Source: Halopiger djelfimassiliensis (GTDB lineage: Archaea > Halobacteriota > Halobacteria > Halobacteriales > Natrialbaceae). Taken from it: a stretch of DNA of 64,000 bases. The notes beneath the pieces are model-generated. The model made no database searches. It was not told the origin of the DNA and worked only from the letters and a program-made list of their open reading frames with translations. The position numbers were made by a program, and so were the translations under genes. Every line of letters starts with the position of its first letter. Position 1 is the first letter of the stretch. This document shows positions 25,946-33,265 of this stretch, piece by piece. Location: positions 644,461 to 708,460 of the forward strand of contig NZ_HG315685.1 in assembly GCF_000455365.1 (NCBI RefSeq), read 5' to 3'.

Positions 25946-26386
25946 TCAGAAGGTCTCTTCGATGATCTCGCCGACCGCGAAGTTCGACTTGACTTCGGTG
26001 ACTTCGATCTTGACGCGTTCGTCGATATCGGCCCCCGGGACGATGATGACGTACCCCCGCTCGACGCGGGCGATCCCGTCGCCTTGCTTCCCGATGTCTT
26101 CGATCTCGACGTAGCGTGTTTCGCCGACGTCGACCGGTGGCTGTGGCTCGGACGGTGCACTCTGTGGCTGTGCCGTCGCTGACGCGTCGGCTTCCTCCCC
26201 CTCCTCGCGGGAGATGAGCGCGACGCGATAGACGTCCCCCGGATCGACGTCGCCGGTCTCGACTTCCTGCCGTGGTACTTCAATGACGTATCGATCCTCC
26301 TCTGCCGAAACCTCCGTACTGAACAGACACAGGAGTTTTTCAGATATTTCCACAGGTAGACCCTCAATATCTTCTCTGATTCCCAT
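25946..26386 (-). CDS. TRAM domain protein
   Basis: A 146-aa protein. The C-terminal TRAM domain (about 88-146) reads ETRYVEIEDIGKQGDGIAR and ends with KSNFAVGEIIEE, a beta-barrel that binds RNA. The N-terminal part is beta-rich and unassigned, and a Ser/Pro/Ala linker joins the two. Stand-alone TRAM proteins act as RNA chaperones in methanogens. It sits 64 bp downstream of a radical SAM gene on the same strand, notable because TRAM is usually fused to radical SAM or methyltransferase enzymes. The start is ATG at 26386. Confidence 0.85.
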   Translation of the reverse strand: MGIREDIEGLPVEISEKLLCLFSTEVSAEEDRYVIEVPRQEVETGDVDPGDVYRVALISREEGEEADASATAQPQSAPSEPQPPVDVGETRYVEIEDIGKQGDGIARVERGYVIIVPGADIDERVKIEVTEVKSNFAVGEIIEETF

Positions 26387-26450
26387 CCATAATAGAACTA
26401 CCGACCGAGCGCCGCCGATTGCTGGATTTCGGCCCGGAGCGTCGTTCCCG

Positions 26451-28178
26451 TTACTCCACCTGTTCGGCCGACTGCACGGTCGTGAACGACGACAGGTCGA
26501 ACTCGAGGTCCAGCGACGTGTCGGCGACGGTATCGTAGGGCCGGTTGACGACGATGTCGCCCGCAGTGGAGTCGCCGACACCCGGAATCGCGGTGAGTTC
26601 GTCCATCGATGCGTCGTTGAGATCGAGCGGGTAGGGAACGCCCGTAACCGAACGATAGCCGTGATCGACGACGGCGACGTCGATCGTCCGTCCGAGCTCC
26701 CGCTCGCCGGGAATGCCGACCAGCAGCGGATACGTCCCCAGCTGGCGACCGAACGTCTTCCCGTCCTGGTGGTACTCGAGGTGGACGTCCGGCAACACGG
26801 TGCCCGGCGGGGCGACGCGCTCGAGCATCGGGTTGTCGATCTCCTCTCGGACCTGTCGTTTGTACCGTTTGAAGAGCTTCTTGTGGTCCTTCGCGATCTC
26901 GGCCCCGGTGTCGGACATGTCCGTCCCGTCGAAGGACATCACCTGCCGAATGTTCACCCGCCGGAGCATGTACCCCTCGTCGTAGACTCGCTGGAGGAAC
27001 TCGCGGTTGCGTTCGTAGGTCTCCTCGCGTTCACCCTTGAGCCCGTGCAGGAGGTTGATACCGGGCAGGAGTTTCGGGAGCCGTCGCGGCGCGTCCTCGC
27101 CGAAGGTGGGTGCGTCTTCCGGCTCCTCTCCCGGTCGCCAGCCGGCCTCCTCGTTGACGATCTCGACCGCTCGGAAACACTCCTCGGCGCTGACGTTCAG
27201 GTTGTTCTCCTCCTGAACGACGGGGTCGGCGGACTCGAGGCCGAACGCGGCGGTGTCGCCGGGCGTGTTGTGCTCGGCGATGATCCGGATCCCCTCCCGG
27301 CTCTTCTCGGGCCAGTTGACGATCGTGATGGGGTTCATGTTGTCCAGATGGAGGGTCTCGAGATCGGGTGCGACGTCGCGGATGCCGCCGTAGAGTTCCC
27401 GGAGCGCGTCGGGGTTGGGGGCCTCGCCGTCGCCGCCGTAGGCGAGGATGTCGGCCTGCCGCCCGAGCCGGAAGTGTTTGACCCCGTACTCCGAAAGGGC
27501 ATCGACCTCGGCGACGACCGTCTCCGGCGGTCGGAACGAGGGGTTGCCGTACAGCGGTTCGGTACAGAACGAACAGCGGTAGGCACAGCCCCGCGAGGTC
27601 TCGAGTTCGCAGATCAGATGGTCGGGATGGTTGGGGTGTTGTTCGACGACGAACGCGCCCTCGCGCGCCCAGCGGGTAACCTCGTCGACGTCGCGCATCC
27701 GGTTGTTGAACCCCTCGAGACCGTTCTCGACGAGGTCGTGGACGGCGGCTTCGACGTCGCCTTTGGCGACGAAATCGAAATCGAGGTCCTGCCGTTCGGT
27801 TTCGGTCGCGCCGGCGTTTTCGTCGCCGACGCCGAACTTGACGGGACCGCCCATCAGGCTGGTGCCCGTCGCGGTCCAGGCGAGCTTTCGTACCTCGTCC
27901 GGTTCGGCCGGTGTACCGCCGACGTACTTCCCGGGGACGGTCATCCCGCCCAGATAGATCATGAGGTCGGCCTCGTCGACGTCGCGCCACCGGTCGGGGT
28001 CCTCGCGAAGCCCGTCGATCGTGTGGTAGGTGATCCGCTCGCGCGGGACGCCCGCGTCGACGAGCGCCCCTGCCGCGTACCGGGGGTACGTCGAGACGTA
28101 CGGCGGCACCCCGAAGTGTGCGGGTTCGTCGACGTAGCCGTCGACGATCGTCACCGACAGCGTCTCGGGGTCAGTCAT
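26451..28178 (-). CDS. radical SAM protein with C-terminal helix-hairpin-helix
   Basis: A 575-aa enzyme. The N-terminal part resembles a B12-binding-like domain as in methylthiotransferase/UPF0313-like proteins. The [4Fe-4S] motif CAYRCSFC supplies C198, C202 and C205 at the start of the TIM-barrel core, and a GGMTVPGKYVGG segment precedes it. A helix-hairpin-helix near the end (SMDELTAIPGVGDSTAGDI) suggests nucleic acid contact. It probably modifies a nucleic acid, but the reaction is unknown. The TRAM gene downstream may be its partner. Confidence 0.87.
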   Translation of the reverse strand: MTDPETLSVTIVDGYVDEPAHFGVPPYVSTYPRYAAGALVDAGVPRERITYHTIDGLREDPDRWRDVDEADLMIYLGGMTVPGKYVGGTPAEPDEVRKLAWTATGTSLMGGPVKFGVGDENAGATETERQDLDFDFVAKGDVEAAVHDLVENGLEGFNNRMRDVDEVTRWAREGAFVVEQHPNHPDHLICELETSRGCAYRCSFCTEPLYGNPSFRPPETVVAEVDALSEYGVKHFRLGRQADILAYGGDGEAPNPDALRELYGGIRDVAPDLETLHLDNMNPITIVNWPEKSREGIRIIAEHNTPGDTAAFGLESADPVVQEENNLNVSAEECFRAVEIVNEEAGWRPGEEPEDAPTFGEDAPRRLPKLLPGINLLHGLKGEREETYERNREFLQRVYDEGYMLRRVNIRQVMSFDGTDMSDTGAEIAKDHKKLFKRYKRQVREEIDNPMLERVAPPGTVLPDVHLEYHQDGKTFGRQLGTYPLLVGIPGERELGRTIDVAVVDHGYRSVTGVPYPLDLNDASMDELTAIPGVGDSTAGDIVVNRPYDTVADTSLDLEFDLSSFTTVQSAEQVE

Positions 28179-28317
28179 AGCTCCGGATAGCGGCTCGAGG
28201 GGTAAAACGGTGACTACACGCGCGAGCGTCCGGTTCCGTCCCGGGTAATCCGTTGTGTCCGTCGCCGTTTGGCTCCCAGTGCAAGCGTTGATGGTTCTGG
28301 TGGCGGTACATCCGGTT

Positions 28318-28476
28318 ATGCCACCGACGGAAGAGATCGTGTGTACCGACGACGACTGCGTTCTCGATCTGTTCGAGAATCACTACACCTACGATGTCCC
28401 TGACGACTTCGACGTCTCGCAACTCTCGTGTCCCGTCTGTGGCGGGACCGACTGTCTCGAGCCCGTCGAACTCTGA
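28318..28476 (+). CDS. small zinc-finger protein (52 aa)
   Basis: A 52-aa protein. Cysteines at VCTDDDCVLD and LSCPVCGGTDCLE form a two-pair zinc site. The pattern matches a small haloarchaeal family I recall as DUF7559; this was not searched. Such micro-zinc-finger proteins influence biofilm and swarming in Haloferax. The start is ATG 28318. The stop is followed at once by an inverted repeat. Confidence 0.75.
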   Translation: MPPTEEIVCTDDDCVLDLFENHYTYDVPDDFDVSQLSCPVCGGTDCLEPVEL

Positions 28477-28477
28477 A

Positions 28478-28520
28478 ACACCGGCTCCGGACTGACGGTT
28501 CGCAGAGTCGACGCCGGTGT
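28478..28520 (+). terminator. inverted repeat directly after the zinc-finger stop
   Basis: ACACCGGC (28478-28485) and GCCGGTGT (28513-28520) form a perfect 8-bp stem with a 27-nt loop. It starts one base after the stop codon and is followed by an AT-rich run (28530-28539). It could protect the mRNA end, act as a terminator, or be a regulator site for the Hsp20 promoter. Confidence 0.4.
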
Positions 28521-28627
28521 GTCGTCAGACATTTATTTTGGAACGATCAAAATCAATAAGAACAGGGCACTCGTAGCGATGCACCCGGACATGTCCAACG
28601 CGCACTGCCAGGTCCCCATCCCGTCGG

Positions 28628-28660
28628 CGTTTCCGGTGAGCGAGGCCTCCACCGGAGGTG
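28628..28660 (+). promoter_or_regulatory. candidate RNA thermometer covering the hsp20 Shine-Dalgarno site
   Basis: CGUUUCCGGUG (28628-28638) pairs with CACCGGAGGUG (28650-28660), an 11-bp stem with three G-U wobbles and an 11-nt loop. The ribosome-binding site GGAGG (28654-28658), 9 nt before the GTG start, is fully within the stem. A competing hairpin, CCTCC (28646-28650) with GGAGG and a 3-nt loop, also hides it. The U-rich strand opposite GGAGG, with wobble pairs, resembles bacterial fourU/ROSE thermometers. The promoter TATA is probably at 28532-28539, giving a leader of about 100 nt. Confidence 0.6.
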
Positions 28661-28667
28661 ACCGTGA

Positions 28668-29147
28668 GTGAGTTTCAACGAATTCAAAACGTCGGTCGGC
28701 AACGCGCTCTACCGTCAGGTCGGGCGGGCGAACGGACATATACAGAACCACCGATCGATTCCGGTGGACGTCCTCGAGGCTCCCGACTCCTATCTCGTCG
28801 TTTTCGACGCGCCCGGGGCCGAACCGGACGACGTGCAGGTTCGGTATCTCGCCGGCACCGTCAGGATCCGTATCGACCGATTCCGGAAGTACCGCGAGGG
28901 GTACGAGATACGGTTTCCGGGTCGCGGGATGGAACTCGACGGGGAGGCCGAGTTACCCGCCGACGCCGTCGTCGATCCCGACGCGGGGACGGCGACGCTG
29001 ACCGAAACCGGCACGCTGCGCATCGAAATACCGAAAGGACGGGCTATCGACGACGACGCCGACGAACCCGAGATCGACGAAGGCGAAGCCATCGAGGAAC
29101 CCGCCGGGTCCGAATCCGAACCCGAAGAACTCACCGTCGATAACTGA
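28668..29147 (+). CDS. Hsp20/alpha-crystallin family small heat-shock protein
   Basis: A 159-aa small heat-shock protein, an ATP-independent holdase. The alpha-crystallin domain covers about 32-125: SIPVDVLEAPDSYLVVFDAPG, then an acidic loop and TGTLRIEIPKGR, whose IEIPK matches the strand with the usual xIxI-type contact. The tail (130-159) is very acidic. The GTG start at 28668 is fixed by the strong SD sequence GGAGG at 28654-28658. Another GTG at 28664 is out of frame. The leader forms a hairpin over the SD. Confidence 0.88.
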   Translation: MSFNEFKTSVGNALYRQVGRANGHIQNHRSIPVDVLEAPDSYLVVFDAPGAEPDDVQVRYLAGTVRIRIDRFRKYREGYEIRFPGRGMELDGEAELPADAVVDPDAGTATLTETGTLRIEIPKGRAIDDDADEPEIDEGEAIEEPAGSESEPEELTVDN

Positions 29148-30332
29148 TCAGTTCTCGAAATCCACCGCCATTCCCTCGACGACTTCGAACTCCTCGTCGC
29201 CGTCGAACCGCGTTGGATCGAAGTCCTCGATGCTGTCCCCGCCGAGGATGTCCTCGGCAACTCGCCGGCCGATCGCGGGCGCGCGCATAAACCCGTGTCC
29301 CTGGAAGCCGGTCGCGACGTAGAGTCCGTTCTGTAGCTGACCGACGAGCGGGTCCCGGTCGGGCGTCGAGGTACAGAGGCCGGCCCAGGCGCGCTCGAGT
29401 TCCAGCTCGACGTCGGGCAGCCGACGGCGAACGCGCTCGAGGAGGTCGTCCGCGAAGTCTGGATCGGCCGCCCGGTCGTAGTCGTCCGGGTCGGCTTCGA
29501 TCTCTTCGGTACCGTCGCCCGCGAGGAGCCCTTCGGGGTGTGGCCGGAGATAGAACTCGCCGGTCGCGTCGTAACAGGTCGGCTCCGCGAGGTCGCCGCT
29601 CGCGACGAGCGCTTGCACCCGATAGGGTTTCATCGCGATCGGGATTCCGGCGTCCGCGAGCAGTTGCTTCGTGTGCGCGCCGGCGGCGACGAGGACGGCG
29701 TCGACCTCCCGTTCGGTGCCGTCCTCGAGGACGATCCGAGCGGGGTCGGCCCGTACGCCGACCGGCGTCTCGGACTCGAGAGTCGCGCCAGCCCCGGTCG
29801 CCGCGGCGGCGAGACAGGCGGTGTACTGGGCGGGATCGGTGTACCCGGCCGCGCCGGCGATACCGGCGACGGCGACGTCGTCCGTTCGAAGCGCCGGGAA
29901 CCGGTCCGCGAGCGCGTCGGCGTCCAACTCGAGGGCGACCACGCCGTTTTCCTGCATCCGTTCGATCTGCTCGCGGATCGCATCGGCTCGTTCCGTGTCG
30001 CCCTCGCGGGCGAGCCAGACGTAGGGGCACTCGACGAACGGGAACGTATCGTCGCCCGAGAACGCCCGGAACCGTTCGATCGCCTCGCCGGCGATCTCGG
30101 CGTCCAGCGGGTCAGCGAAGGCGTCGTAACAGATTCCCGCCGCCCGGCCGCTCGAGCCGCTTGCGACCTGCCCGCGGTCGTACAGCGTTACGTCCGCACC
30201 CTCCCGTGCCAGGTCGTAGGCGGCCGTCGCGCCGACGGCTCCCGCGCCGACGACCGCGACCTCGAGCCCGGCCCCCTGTTGAACGAACGCGTCCGCGCCC
30301 ACGGCGAGTTCGGGATCGTCGTCGCCCGTCAT
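29148..30332 (-). CDS. FAD-dependent oxidoreductase (DAO family)
   Basis: A 394-aa flavoprotein of the D-amino acid/sarcosine/glycine oxidase type. The FAD-binding motif VVGAGAVGATAAYDLA is at 27-42 with the ribose-binding acidic residue in LYDRG. The C-terminal segment (LYVATGFQGHGFMRAPAIGR) is the FAD-contacting end of DAO proteins. The substrate is probably an N-methylated or D-amino acid. Its start overlaps the stop of the creatininase-like gene by 4 nt (ATGA), so the two are translationally coupled. It converges on hsp20. Confidence 0.87.
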   Translation of the reverse strand: MTGDDDPELAVGADAFVQQGAGLEVAVVGAGAVGATAAYDLAREGADVTLYDRGQVASGSSGRAAGICYDAFADPLDAEIAGEAIERFRAFSGDDTFPFVECPYVWLAREGDTERADAIREQIERMQENGVVALELDADALADRFPALRTDDVAVAGIAGAAGYTDPAQYTACLAAAATGAGATLESETPVGVRADPARIVLEDGTEREVDAVLVAAGAHTKQLLADAGIPIAMKPYRVQALVASGDLAEPTCYDATGEFYLRPHPEGLLAGDGTEEIEADPDDYDRAADPDFADDLLERVRRRLPDVELELERAWAGLCTSTPDRDPLVGQLQNGLYVATGFQGHGFMRAPAIGRRVAEDILGGDSIEDFDPTRFDGDEEFEVVEGMAVDFEN

Positions 30333-31093
30333 CGGTGATCACGCGACCAGCAGTCCTCGAGCGGTCGTTCGACCAGCCAGTCCAGCAGCGCGTGAAGCTG
30401 GTCGCGGGCGGCCTCGAACAGCCGTTCGCCTTTCTCCGGGTCGGCCTGAGTCGGCCGACCGACCGCGCCGCTCTCGGAGAAATCGATCGTATCGAACCCG
30501 AGGGCCGCCCCGTGAATCGACTCCCCCCAGGACTCGCTCGCGCCGGCTTCGGCGGTCTCGAGTGCCGCCGGCCGGACGAGGTCCTCGCGGAGGTACCACA
30601 GCAGGCTCGACTCCATCGCGTCGGCGTGGCCGCCTTCCTCGTCGAACAGGTCGGCTCCGAGGTCGTCGACGCTGTCCCACCAGTTCCACGGCGGCGCGAA
30701 CGCTGTCCGCTCGTCGCGCAGCGTCCGGGCGGCCCGTCGTAGTGCGCCCGAGTTCCCGCCATGTCCGTTGACGACGACGGCTTTGCGAACGCCGTGTTCG
30801 GCGAGACTCGAGAGCGTCTCCTCGACGTAGCGTTCGAACGTGTCCGCGGAGACGTACAGCGTCCCGTCGAACTGTCGGTGGTGGGCGCTGACGCCGACCG
30901 GAATCGTCGGGAGGACGACCGCGTCATCGCGGTCGGTCGCCGTCCGGGCGAACGCCTCGGCGGCCATGTGGTCCATTCCGAGCGGCAGCGCCGGCCCGTG
31001 CTGTTCGGTACTCCCCGTCGGTATCACCGCGACGTCGGCCGTCCCGAGCGCGTCGGCTGCGGCCGTCGTCGTCTGTTCGGCGAGCAACGTCAT
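30329..31093 (-). CDS. creatininase family amidohydrolase
   Basis: A 254-aa creatininase/MftE-like zinc hydrolase. Metal ligands and motifs are E30 and H32 in STEQHGP, D41 in GMDH, H111 in VNGHGGN and E161 in GHADAMES. It probably cleaves a cyclic amide or peptide bond. It is the first gene of a two-gene operon with the FAD oxidoreductase, with a TATA box (31118-31125) at leaderless spacing from the ATG at 31093. A creatininase-type hydrolase feeding an N-methyl amino acid oxidase would match a creatine-like degradation logic, but that is inference. Confidence 0.87.
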   Translation of the reverse strand: MTLLAEQTTTAAADALGTADVAVIPTGSTEQHGPALPLGMDHMAAEAFARTATDRDDAVVLPTIPVGVSAHHRQFDGTLYVSADTFERYVEETLSSLAEHGVRKAVVVNGHGGNSGALRRAARTLRDERTAFAPPWNWWDSVDDLGADLFDEEGGHADAMESSLLWYLREDLVRPAALETAEAGASESWGESIHGAALGFDTIDFSESGAVGRPTQADPEKGERLFEAARDQLHALLDWLVERPLEDCWSRDHR

Positions 31094-31117
31094 GCCTTCC
31101 TCTGGCGCGTGGAGTGA

Positions 31118-31125
31118 CTTATACT
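31118..31125 (-). promoter_or_regulatory. TATA box of the creatininase/FAD oxidoreductase operon
   Basis: On the minus strand agtataag is centred 28 nt before the ATG at 31093, the normal leaderless spacing. It excludes the longer frame that runs to 31438. Confidence 0.6.
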
Positions 31126-31199
31126 GTCGGACATCGTTCCTTGAAGAAACCGGGCGCGGATCGCGAGGGTCAACGCCGGCCCGCGGTCGGCGACGCGGA

Positions 31200-31979
31200 C
31201 TACTCGCAAAACGGCTCGAGGCCGCGCGCGGGGTAGCCGACGACGGTCGTCGCGCCGGCCTCGCGCAGCGTGTCGGTCTGCTCGCGGATCTCGGCTTCGG
31301 TGCCCACGAGCGCGTAGTCGTCGGCCGCCTTGAGCAGCACTTCGCGTGCGCGCCCGGTAGCGGTCGCGTCAACGGCGGCATCCTCGGGGAGCGCCTTCGA
31401 GACGGGCCGCCGGCGCGAGACGTAGTCCCCGACTGCATCGAGGATGGCGTCGTCGTCGTCGGTCAGGACCGTCGGCGCGTACACCGCGACGTCGCCGGTA
31501 AAGCCGGCCGATCGGAGCGCCCGCAACTCCCGTGGCGTCGTCCGCGAGAGCAGATCGTACTGGGTCGCGCCCGTCGCCATGGCGATTCGTTCGACGCTTT
31601 CGGTCCCGACCCAGGCGTCGGAATCGGTCTCGAGAGCCGCGCCCAATCGCGGCGCGACGGCTCGGTCGCGCTCCTCGTCCGTGAGGTACGCGGGATGACC
31701 CGCCACGAGGACGCGCCCGACGGCGTCCGGTAGGTCCGTCACGATCGAATCGTCCCCGAGCGGGTCGAAGCCGTCGGCCCGGACCGGCGTCGTCACGAGG
31801 ACGTCGGCGTCCCCGGCGAGGGTCTCGAGGGTCTCGTGGGTCGGAACGTGCTCGCGGCCCTCGTAATCGATCGCGATCGTTTCGACTGGTATCGACGCGG
31901 CCGTCGAGACGTCACACTCGGTCGGTTTGAGCGCGACCGCGTCGAGGCCAGCGCGAGCTACGGTACTCGTTGCTAACAT
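31200..31979 (-). CDS. luciferase-like-related protein (DUF7388 type)
   Basis: A 259-aa protein. The last third (ADDYALVGTEAEIREQTDTL, then VVGYPARGLEPF) resembles the C-terminus of F420/FMN-dependent luciferase-like monooxygenases. The N-terminal part lacks the usual barrel start, so it may be a shortened or divergent member. I recall a DUF7388 label for this haloarchaeal family, unverified. It lies upstream of the creatininase gene on the same strand, 106 bp from its start. The function is unknown. Confidence 0.6.
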   Translation of the reverse strand: MLATSTVARAGLDAVALKPTECDVSTAASIPVETIAIDYEGREHVPTHETLETLAGDADVLVTTPVRADGFDPLGDDSIVTDLPDAVGRVLVAGHPAYLTDEERDRAVAPRLGAALETDSDAWVGTESVERIAMATGATQYDLLSRTTPRELRALRSAGFTGDVAVYAPTVLTDDDDAILDAVGDYVSRRRPVSKALPEDAAVDATATGRAREVLLKAADDYALVGTEAEIREQTDTLREAGATTVVGYPARGLEPFCE

Positions 31980-32127
31980 CCGATCTCACCCCACACAACG
32001 GTAAAAGACGTCGTTCTACAGCCCGTGCGGAACTCGATCCATCGTCTGTGCGACCATGGGCGTGCTGGGCGAGCCGGATGCAAAAACCTGACGCTTGACA
32101 CCCCTGCGGGCGTATCTGTCGGCAGTA

Positions 32128-32721
32128 CTACAGCTGCGATCGGTCGATCCGTTCGGGGGCCTCGAAATCGGTCGCCAACTCGAGCAACTGCACCAGAATC
32201 CGGCCGGTCGCCCCCCAGACGGTGTAGCCGTCGACGTGAAAGTAGTGGATGACGATATCGCCGTAGTAGGGGTGCTCCCGGCGTTCGTGCTCGTAGTTGG
32301 CCGGATCGAGCAGCTCGGACAGCGGGAGGACGACGATCTCGGCGACCTCGTGGCCGTCGCGTACGTATTCCCGATCGGGGACCCGTGCGACGAAGGGCGT
32401 GACCGCGTACTCGGTAACCGTTCGGATGTCGTCGAGTTGGCCGACGACTTCCGTCTCCGCGGACGCGAGGCCGATCTCCTCGTTTGCCTCGCGGAGTGCG
32501 GTCTCGAGGATCGTCTCGTCGACCGGTTCGGCCCCGCCGCCGGGGAAACTCATCTGGCCGGGGTGTTCGCCGAGGTGGTCGGCCCGCCTGGTAAACAGCA
32601 GGTGGTCCTCGCCGTCGCGATCGATGACCGGCGCGAGGACGGCCGCGTCGTGTTCCTGGTCGTCGATCTCGACGGGGGCGTGTGCTGCGATCGGATCGAG
32701 GTTCAGTGTCGTCCGGCCCAT
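32128..32721 (-). CDS. NUDIX hydrolase, CoA pyrophosphatase-like
   Basis: A 197-aa Nudix protein. The Nudix box runs from G63 to L85: GX5EX7REUXEEXGU is matched with E69, R77, E78, E81, E82 and G84. The upstream signature HPGQMSFPGGG is typical of coenzyme A pyrophosphatases such as NudL. It probably hydrolyses CoA or a related nucleoside diphosphate derivative. It lies directly after the DUF7109-type gene, 1 bp apart, in the same operon. Confidence 0.85.
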   Translation of the reverse strand: MGRTTLNLDPIAAHAPVEIDDQEHDAAVLAPVIDRDGEDHLLFTRRADHLGEHPGQMSFPGGGAEPVDETILETALREANEEIGLASAETEVVGQLDDIRTVTEYAVTPFVARVPDREYVRDGHEVAEIVVLPLSELLDPANYEHERREHPYYGDIVIHYFHVDGYTVWGATGRILVQLLELATDFEAPERIDRSQL

Positions 32722-32722
32722 G

Positions 32723-33199
32723 TCACTCCAGCGTCTCCTCCAGTCGGCGTCGTTGTGCGGTGAGATCCAGCGGTGCCCACGCCTCCAGATCGTAGCTCAC
32801 CTCGAGCAACTGGCGGCGGCGCTGGTCGTCGCCGGCCTCGACGGCGTCGCTGACGGCGTCGGTAAACCGATCGGACACCGCCTCGCCGAGCGCGTCCCGG
32901 TCCAGTCGCCGCCGGTCGACGTCGAGAATGTGGGGGACGTCCGCCGCGTGTTCCGGAACCGTCGGAAACGCCGTCGGGCCGGCGACCAGCAGCGGTTCCG
33001 AGCCGGGATCGTCGCGCTCGTACCGGACGAGCGCGAACGACTCGAGTGCGCCCTCGATCGTCCCTTCGAGCGCGGTCGCGTCGACGGTCTCGCCGCCCGC
33101 GCGGAAGGCGGCTTCCTCGAGTGCACGCTCGAGTTCCGAGCGCGTCAACCCGCCGAAGAGATCGACGATCCCGGCTACTTCGTCGGCGGTCGGATCCAT
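32723..33199 (-). CDS. conserved haloarchaeal protein (DUF7109 type)
   Basis: A 158-aa acidic helical protein starting MDPTADEVAGIVDLFGGLTR. I recall it as DUF7109, with no biochemical role known. Its stop is 1 bp from the start of the NUDIX gene, so the two are probably co-transcribed. No motif or membrane segment is visible. Confidence 0.7.
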   Translation of the reverse strand: MDPTADEVAGIVDLFGGLTRSELERALEEAAFRAGGETVDATALEGTIEGALESFALVRYERDDPGSEPLLVAGPTAFPTVPEHAADVPHILDVDRRRLDRDALGEAVSDRFTDAVSDAVEAGDDQRRRQLLEVSYDLEAWAPLDLTAQRRRLEETLE

Positions 33200-33265
33200 A
33201 CCCGGTCCAACGGGTGGTTTGCTGATAAAGACTACGAGCGACGCCGCGGGTGGGGAACACGACCG

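Noticed and set aside
26283-28190. A 635-codon frame antisense to the radical SAM gene.
   Set aside because: Shadow frame; the CxxxCxxC enzyme is on the minus strand.
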